Shown here piece after piece: positions 42,561-45,813 of a DNA stretch of 45,813 bases. Made by a program: the position numbers and the translations under genes. Within the stretch, counting starts at the first letter, position 1, and every line of letters begins with the position of its first letter. The DNA is from Betaproteobacteria bacterium (GTDB taxonomy: Bacteria; Pseudomonadota; Gammaproteobacteria; Burkholderiales; SHXO01), in NCBI GenBank assembly GCA_025356655.1, contig JANXRW010000128.1, positions 1-45,813 on the forward strand, given 5' to 3'. The notes beneath the pieces were generated by a model. It ran no database searches, had not been told where the DNA came from, and worked only from the letters and a program-made list of their open reading frames with translations.

Positions 42561-43168
42561 CGAACCTTGAGAGGGGGGAGCGCACGCGGGTTAACGCCTC
42601 GGGCTATTTTACCGAAAGCCGGTGTCAAGTGAGGTGCTGGGCTGAACCGACTTCGCCATGTTCCCGTTGCATCGGCTTTTCTTGTGACCCGACGCAGTCC
42701 ATCCTGCCGCGCGCCAACGCAAGGTGTTGTGCCCCGCAGGCGGGCAACGCAGACCGCGACGACGCCCCTGGTGCGGCCGAGCGACGGGCGGTGCCCTGGA
42801 CGATCGGGACTCGCGGCGAAGAAGCGTCGGCCTGCTATCGCCCATGCGCAGGCGAGCCTCTCTGGCGTTGGGCGCTTCTGGTTCGCTGGCGCATGAGCAG
42901 CGGCGGTTCAGCACGACGAGGTCAAACTCTGTGAACCCGGCGGGGGCGGCAGGCGGTCGGCCTCCGAGCCCGGCGCACGCGGAGCTTCCCAGGGCGTCAT
43001 GCACGCCGCTTTTTGCAGCCGCTTTGGTGTGCCACGGGCGCGCCCGAAAATATTTAGCCCCGTGTTGGCAAAGCGCCCTGGCTACCATTGGTCGCATGCT
43101 CCTCTGGCCTTTGTCAACTTTATTGAATCCAGAAAAATTATGCTTAAGTCATTGTCCGCCTCCATTGA
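42561..43168. other. Gene-free region upstream of the PEP-CTERM promoter
   Basis: About 600 bases with no convincing gene in either strand; several open frames exist but have no protein-like features. The last 170 bases (43000-43168) become AT-rich and should contain activator sites for the sigma-54 promoter. A nine-base element TGTCAACTT at 43112-43120 recurs inverted at 43229-43237. Confidence 0.5.
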
Positions 43169-43184
43169 TGGCACAGCAGTTGCT
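43169..43184 (+). promoter_or_regulatory. Sigma-54 (RpoN) promoter of the PEP-CTERM gene
   Basis: TGGCAC-AGCAG-TTGCT matches the -24/-12 consensus TGGCAC-N5-TTGCW exactly, with the invariant GG (43170-43171) and GC (43182-43183) separated by the required ten bases. Transcription would start near 43195, giving a leader of about 127 bases before the ATG at 43322. From general knowledge, PEP-CTERM genes in exosortase-bearing betaproteobacteria are often controlled by the PrsK/PrsR two-component system with RpoN, which fits well. Confidence 0.8.
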
Positions 43185-43218
43185 GTAGGGGGCCTATAGG
43201 ACGGCTTTTCCAGAAGTC

Positions 43219-43237
43219 TGTCAATTCTAAGTTGACA
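43219..43237. promoter_or_regulatory. Inverted repeat TGTCAA-N7-TTGACA in the PEP-CTERM leader
   Basis: A perfect six-base inverted repeat with seven-base spacing, about 25 to 43 bases after the predicted sigma-54 start site. Its right half (AAGTTGACA, 43229-43237) is the exact reverse complement of TGTCAACTT at 43112-43120, on the other side of the promoter. It may be a repressor or activator site. Confidence 0.4.
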
Positions 43238-43321
43238 CTCGCATCCACCGGGACTGCGGACTAGCAGCCATGATCCAACCGGCGGCGGAAGAAGGCGCCG
43301 GAGACCAAAGAGGATTCTAAA

Positions 43322-44044
43322 ATGAAACAAAGACTAACTGCTACCCTGTTTAGCTTCGCTCTTGTCAGCACCTGTTGGGTGCAGGCGGCGAAGGCCGATT
43401 GGTTAAACTACGCAGGTCTGTACTACGGAGGGCCGGATACCGTACAGGTCATCAACGGCCCCGCCCCGGGGCCGTCCATGAGCGAGCGCGCCTACTCGGG
43501 CGGCTTCAACATGCAGGACACTAGCGCGTCCTGGATGCTAGGTGCGCAGAAGGTCGCGCAGGGACAATCCTTCATTGCCTACTGCCTGGATATCTACGAC
43601 AACATGGGCTCCGCGAGTTACACCCTAACGCCAGGCCCGAGCTACGGCGCCATCGCGCACAACACGCTCACTGCCGCAAAGGTGCTGGAACTCGAACGGC
43701 TCGCCTCCAACAACATGTCGCAGGTGGTGGACGCCAAGTCCTCCTCAGCGTTCCAACTGGCGCAATGGGAAATCATGGCCGAGGCCGGGCCCAGCCTGGG
43801 TATGCACACCGGCACTTTTTCCGTCGCCAACGATGCACAGGGCGCGGACGCCTTGGCAGATCAGTGGCTCGGGTCCTTGGGCAACGCGGCCCCGGCCCTG
43901 CAGCTCTACATCTGGCGCGCCGACATGCAGGGCTCGACCCAGGACCTGGCCGTATACGCTCCGGTGCCCGAGCCAGCGGCGTTGCTACTGACCGGGCTCG
44001 GGTTCGCCGCCCTGGGGTTTCTGGCAAAACGTCGCGCGCGCTGA
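43322..44044 (+). CDS. PEP-CTERM sorting domain-containing exported protein
   Basis: A 240-residue exported protein. The signal peptide is MKQRLTATLFSFALVSTCWV plus a short tail, cleaved near AAKA at residue 25. A central domain of about 190 residues has no recognised family. The C-terminal sorting signal is textbook: VPEPAALLLTGLGFAALG then the basic tail FLAKRRAR. Exosortase recognises the PEP motif and processes the protein at the cell surface, commonly alongside exopolysaccharide and floc or biofilm formation. No exosortase gene is in the window. AGAGGA precedes the ATG. It is controlled by a sigma-54 promoter at 43169. Confidence 0.92.
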   Translation: MKQRLTATLFSFALVSTCWVQAAKADWLNYAGLYYGGPDTVQVINGPAPGPSMSERAYSGGFNMQDTSASWMLGAQKVAQGQSFIAYCLDIYDNMGSASYTLTPGPSYGAIAHNTLTAAKVLELERLASNNMSQVVDAKSSSAFQLAQWEIMAEAGPSLGMHTGTFSVANDAQGADALADQWLGSLGNAAPALQLYIWRADMQGSTQDLAVYAPVPEPAALLLTGLGFAALGFLAKRRAR

Positions 44045-44321
44045 AACGGGTTACGCGGCAACCGTCAGGGCAAAGGCTACGGCCGGGGACGTCCGTCGCT
44101 CTCTCGCAGCGCATCCATAGCTGTGCTAGGCTACCCGTGGGTCGGGGGTGGACTGCCCTCGACGCAGCGGGGTTTACCTGTGCGGTCGCTGGCTCAATCG
44201 GTTGGCGTCAGCCGTTCCTTTGGCGGGCAGACCTTCCTGCCATGGGGGGGGATCCCCGGATTCCGGCGGCAAGGCGTGCAAGGCGTGCAAGGCGGCCACC
44301 CGACACTCAGATACGAGAGAC
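44045..44321. other. Intergenic region before the CoA-transferase genes
   Basis: About 280 bases without a gene, expected to hold the PEP-CTERM transcript end and the scoAB promoter. It includes a run of eight guanines leading into GATCCCC (44244-44255) and a short tandem repeat of AAGGCGTGC (two exact copies at 44271-44288, then a partial third). No convincing promoter hexamers were found. Confidence 0.45.
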
Positions 44322-45020
44322 ATGAATAAAGTCTATGGAAGCGCCGAACAGGCGCTGCACGGCGTGCTCAAGGATGGGCACATGATCGGGGTCGGCGGCT
44401 TCGGCCTTTGCGGGATACCCGAGGCGTTGATCGAGGCGGTTCGCGTGCTCGGCGTGAAGCACCTAACCGCAATCTCTAACAACGCGGGCGTGGACGGGTT
44501 CGGGTTAGGGATCCTCCTGCAGACGCGGCAGATCAAGAAGATGATCTCGTCCTATGTGGGCGAGAACAAGGAATTCGAGCGCCAGTACCTTGCGGGTGAA
44601 TTGGAACTGGAGTTCACGCCCCAGGGAACCCTAGCCGAGAAGCTACGGGCTGGTGGATCGGGCATTCCTGCCTTCTTCACGAAGACCGGCGTAGGCACCC
44701 TCGTGGCTCAGGGCAAGGAGGAGCGCGAGTTCGATGGCCACCGCTACCTGATGGAGCATGCGCTGGTGCCTGATGTATCGCTGGTCAAGGCCTGGAAGGC
44801 GGACCGCTCAGGCAACCTCGTTTATCGGAAGACGGCGCGCAACTTCAACCCCAATGTGGCCATGGCGGGAAAACTAACGGTCGCGGAGGTTGAAATACTG
44901 GTGGAGACCGGAGATCTCGACCCGGATCAGATCCACACGCCCGGCATCTTCGTGCACCGGATCGTCGTCAACCCGCACCCCCAGAAGCGCATCGAACAGC
45001 GCACCGTCCGGGCAAAGTAG
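44322..45020 (+). CDS. scoA: 3-oxoacid CoA-transferase, subunit A
   Basis: A 232-residue alpha subunit of a succinyl-CoA:3-ketoacid-type CoA-transferase. The ATG at 44322 is preceded by GAGAGA and gives the family start [12 protein letters not shown]. Motifs include [20 protein letters not shown] (residues 18-37), the [15 protein letters not shown] loop, and [18 protein letters not shown]. With subunit B it moves CoA between succinyl-CoA and acetoacetate or related 3-oxoacids, the final activation step in ketone and some aromatic catabolism. Subunit B follows after ten bases. Confidence 0.94.
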   Translation: MNKVYGSAEQALHGVLKDGHMIGVGGFGLCGIPEALIEAVRVLGVKHLTAISNNAGVDGFGLGILLQTRQIKKMISSYVGENKEFERQYLAGELELEFTPQGTLAEKLRAGGSGIPAFFTKTGVGTLVAQGKEEREFDGHRYLMEHALVPDVSLVKAWKADRSGNLVYRKTARNFNPNVAMAGKLTVAEVEILVETGDLDPDQIHTPGIFVHRIVVNPHPQKRIEQRTVRAK

Positions 45021-45030
45021 GAGAGAGATC

Positions 45031-45672
45031 ATGGCATGGACCCGTGACGAAATGGCCGCGCGTGCGGCCCAGGAACTGCAGGACGGCTTCTACGTCAACC
45101 TGGGGATCGGACTGCCGACCCTGGTTGCCAATCACGTACCAACGGGCATCGAGGTGTGGCTCCAGTCCGAGAACGGACTGCTCGGCATCGGCCCTTTTCC
45201 TACCGAGGACGAGATCGACCCGGACATGATTAACGCGGGCAAGCAGACGGTCACCACGCTGCCAGGCTCCTCCATCTTTTCTTCCGCGGACTCCTTCGGG
45301 ATGATTCGAGGTGGCAAGATCAATCTCGCCATTCTTGGCGCCATGCAGGTTTCCGAGAAGGGGGACCTCGCCAACTGGATGATCCCCGGCAAGATGGTGA
45401 AGGGCATGGGCGGCGCCATGGACTTGGTGGCTGGTGTGGGCCGTGTGATCGTGCTCATGGAGCATGTGGCCAAGGGTGACGCCCACAAGATCCTCAAGAC
45501 CTGCGACCTGCCCCTCACCGGCGTAGGCGTGGTGAACCGCATCATCACCGACCTCTGCGTCATGGATGTCGCCGCTCATGGCCTCTCGCTATTGGAACTG
45601 GCCCCCGGGGTGAGCATTGACGAGGTCCGCGGCAAGACGGGTGCGCCCGTGCATACGTCCTCGCTAAGCTAA
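45031..45672 (+). CDS. scoB: 3-oxoacid CoA-transferase, subunit B
   Basis: A 213-residue beta subunit. The catalytic glutamate, which forms the acyl-CoA thioester intermediate, is Glu47 in the [10 protein letters not shown] motif. [15 protein letters not shown] (residues 23-37), [20 protein letters not shown] and [14 protein letters not shown] are typical. GGAGAGAG before the ATG is the ribosome-binding site. Coupled with subunit A immediately upstream, it completes the enzyme. Confidence 0.95.
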   Translation: MAWTRDEMAARAAQELQDGFYVNLGIGLPTLVANHVPTGIEVWLQSENGLLGIGPFPTEDEIDPDMINAGKQTVTTLPGSSIFSSADSFGMIRGGKINLAILGAMQVSEKGDLANWMIPGKMVKGMGGAMDLVAGVGRVIVLMEHVAKGDAHKILKTCDLPLTGVGVVNRIITDLCVMDVAAHGLSLLELAPGVSIDEVRGKTGAPVHTSSLS

Positions 45673-45813
45673 CCCATCTTTGTCACTTTTCCGTCCTTTC
45701 TGACGCTGGCGCGCCGTAAACCCTTGTCAGCATTGGACTTCATTTCTGAGGCAAAACGTAGTGCCATAATATTTTACGTATATTGATCCAAAGCCTTGCT
45801 TTTCGTGCACCAT
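45673..45813. other. End of window: AT-rich intergenic sequence
   Basis: No gene starts within the visible part. The sequence becomes AT-rich from about 45740 (ATAATATTTTACGTATATTG) and probably contains a promoter for the next gene outside the window. The segment GCAAAACGTAGTGCCATA (45751-45768) nearly repeats one at the start of the window (50-68). Confidence 0.4.

Noticed and set aside
42609..43188. Overlapping open frames upstream of the PEP-CTERM promoter, on both strands
   Set aside because: Compositionally biased, no start signals or motifs, and they overlap each other in several frames.
44265..44295. CRISPR-like or other repeat array from the AAGGCGTGC tandem
   Set aside because: Only two exact nine-base copies and a partial third; too short, and without spacers.

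Overview
The window looks like a chromosomal segment of a GC-rich betaproteobacterium. The reasons are the hemA-prfA-prmC order, several branched-chain-amino-acid-type (Liv) ABC uptake operons tied to aromatic-acid catabolism, an OprP/OprO-type porin, a PEP-CTERM protein behind a sigma-54 promoter, and the general protein style. The genus cannot be named from the sequence alone. No rRNA, tRNA, CRISPR array or complete insertion sequence was recognised.

Layout. (1) 136-4440, minus: housekeeping genes hemA, prfA and prmC followed by an lrgA-lrgB pair. (2) 4583-13840, minus: one long, tightly packed operon. It encodes a solute-binding protein, two Liv permeases, two Liv ATPases, a cyclase-family hydrolase, a thiolase-fold protein lacking the usual nucleophilic cysteine, a Zn-ribbon/OB (DUF35) partner, and an ADP-forming type acyl-CoA synthetase. 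This reads as an uptake-plus-CoA-dependent degradation module for an unidentified cyclic or acyl substrate, and it is the best candidate for an undescribed pathway. (3) 13986-17685: a tiny secreted peptide, an atypical SDR, an SGNH esterase and a pair of short chromate-transporter proteins.

(4) 17.7-31.2 kb is a patchwork of intact genes and gene wreckage. The wreckage includes a YD/RHS-repeat remnant and a phosphoesterase broken at a G7 tract. It also includes a decayed sarcosine oxidase/N-methylglutamate dehydrogenase locus, in which a large deletion has joined the front of the alpha subunit to the back of a GlxD/MgsC-type glutamate-synthase-like subunit. The last piece is a SAM-cyclase-ATPase remnant abutting a histidine-kinase receiver fragment. 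Intact genes here are two paralogous XRE-cupin regulators, a bicupin protein, a GST, purU, a SoxD-like small subunit and a large porin.

(5) 31.2-40.7 kb: an RluF-like pseudouridine synthase, a YkgJ-type cysteine-cluster protein, then a hydroxybenzoate module. That module has a flavin hydroxylase and gentisate 1,2-dioxygenase on the minus strand. Divergent from them is a second complete Liv operon ending in a VOC protein with an extradiol-type iron-ligand set. Together they suggest import of a hydroxylated benzoate and its ring cleavage. (6) 40.7-45.7 kb: 1-Cys peroxiredoxin, a J-domain-like coiled-coil protein, the sigma-54-linked PEP-CTERM protein, and the two subunits of a 3-oxoacid CoA-transferase.
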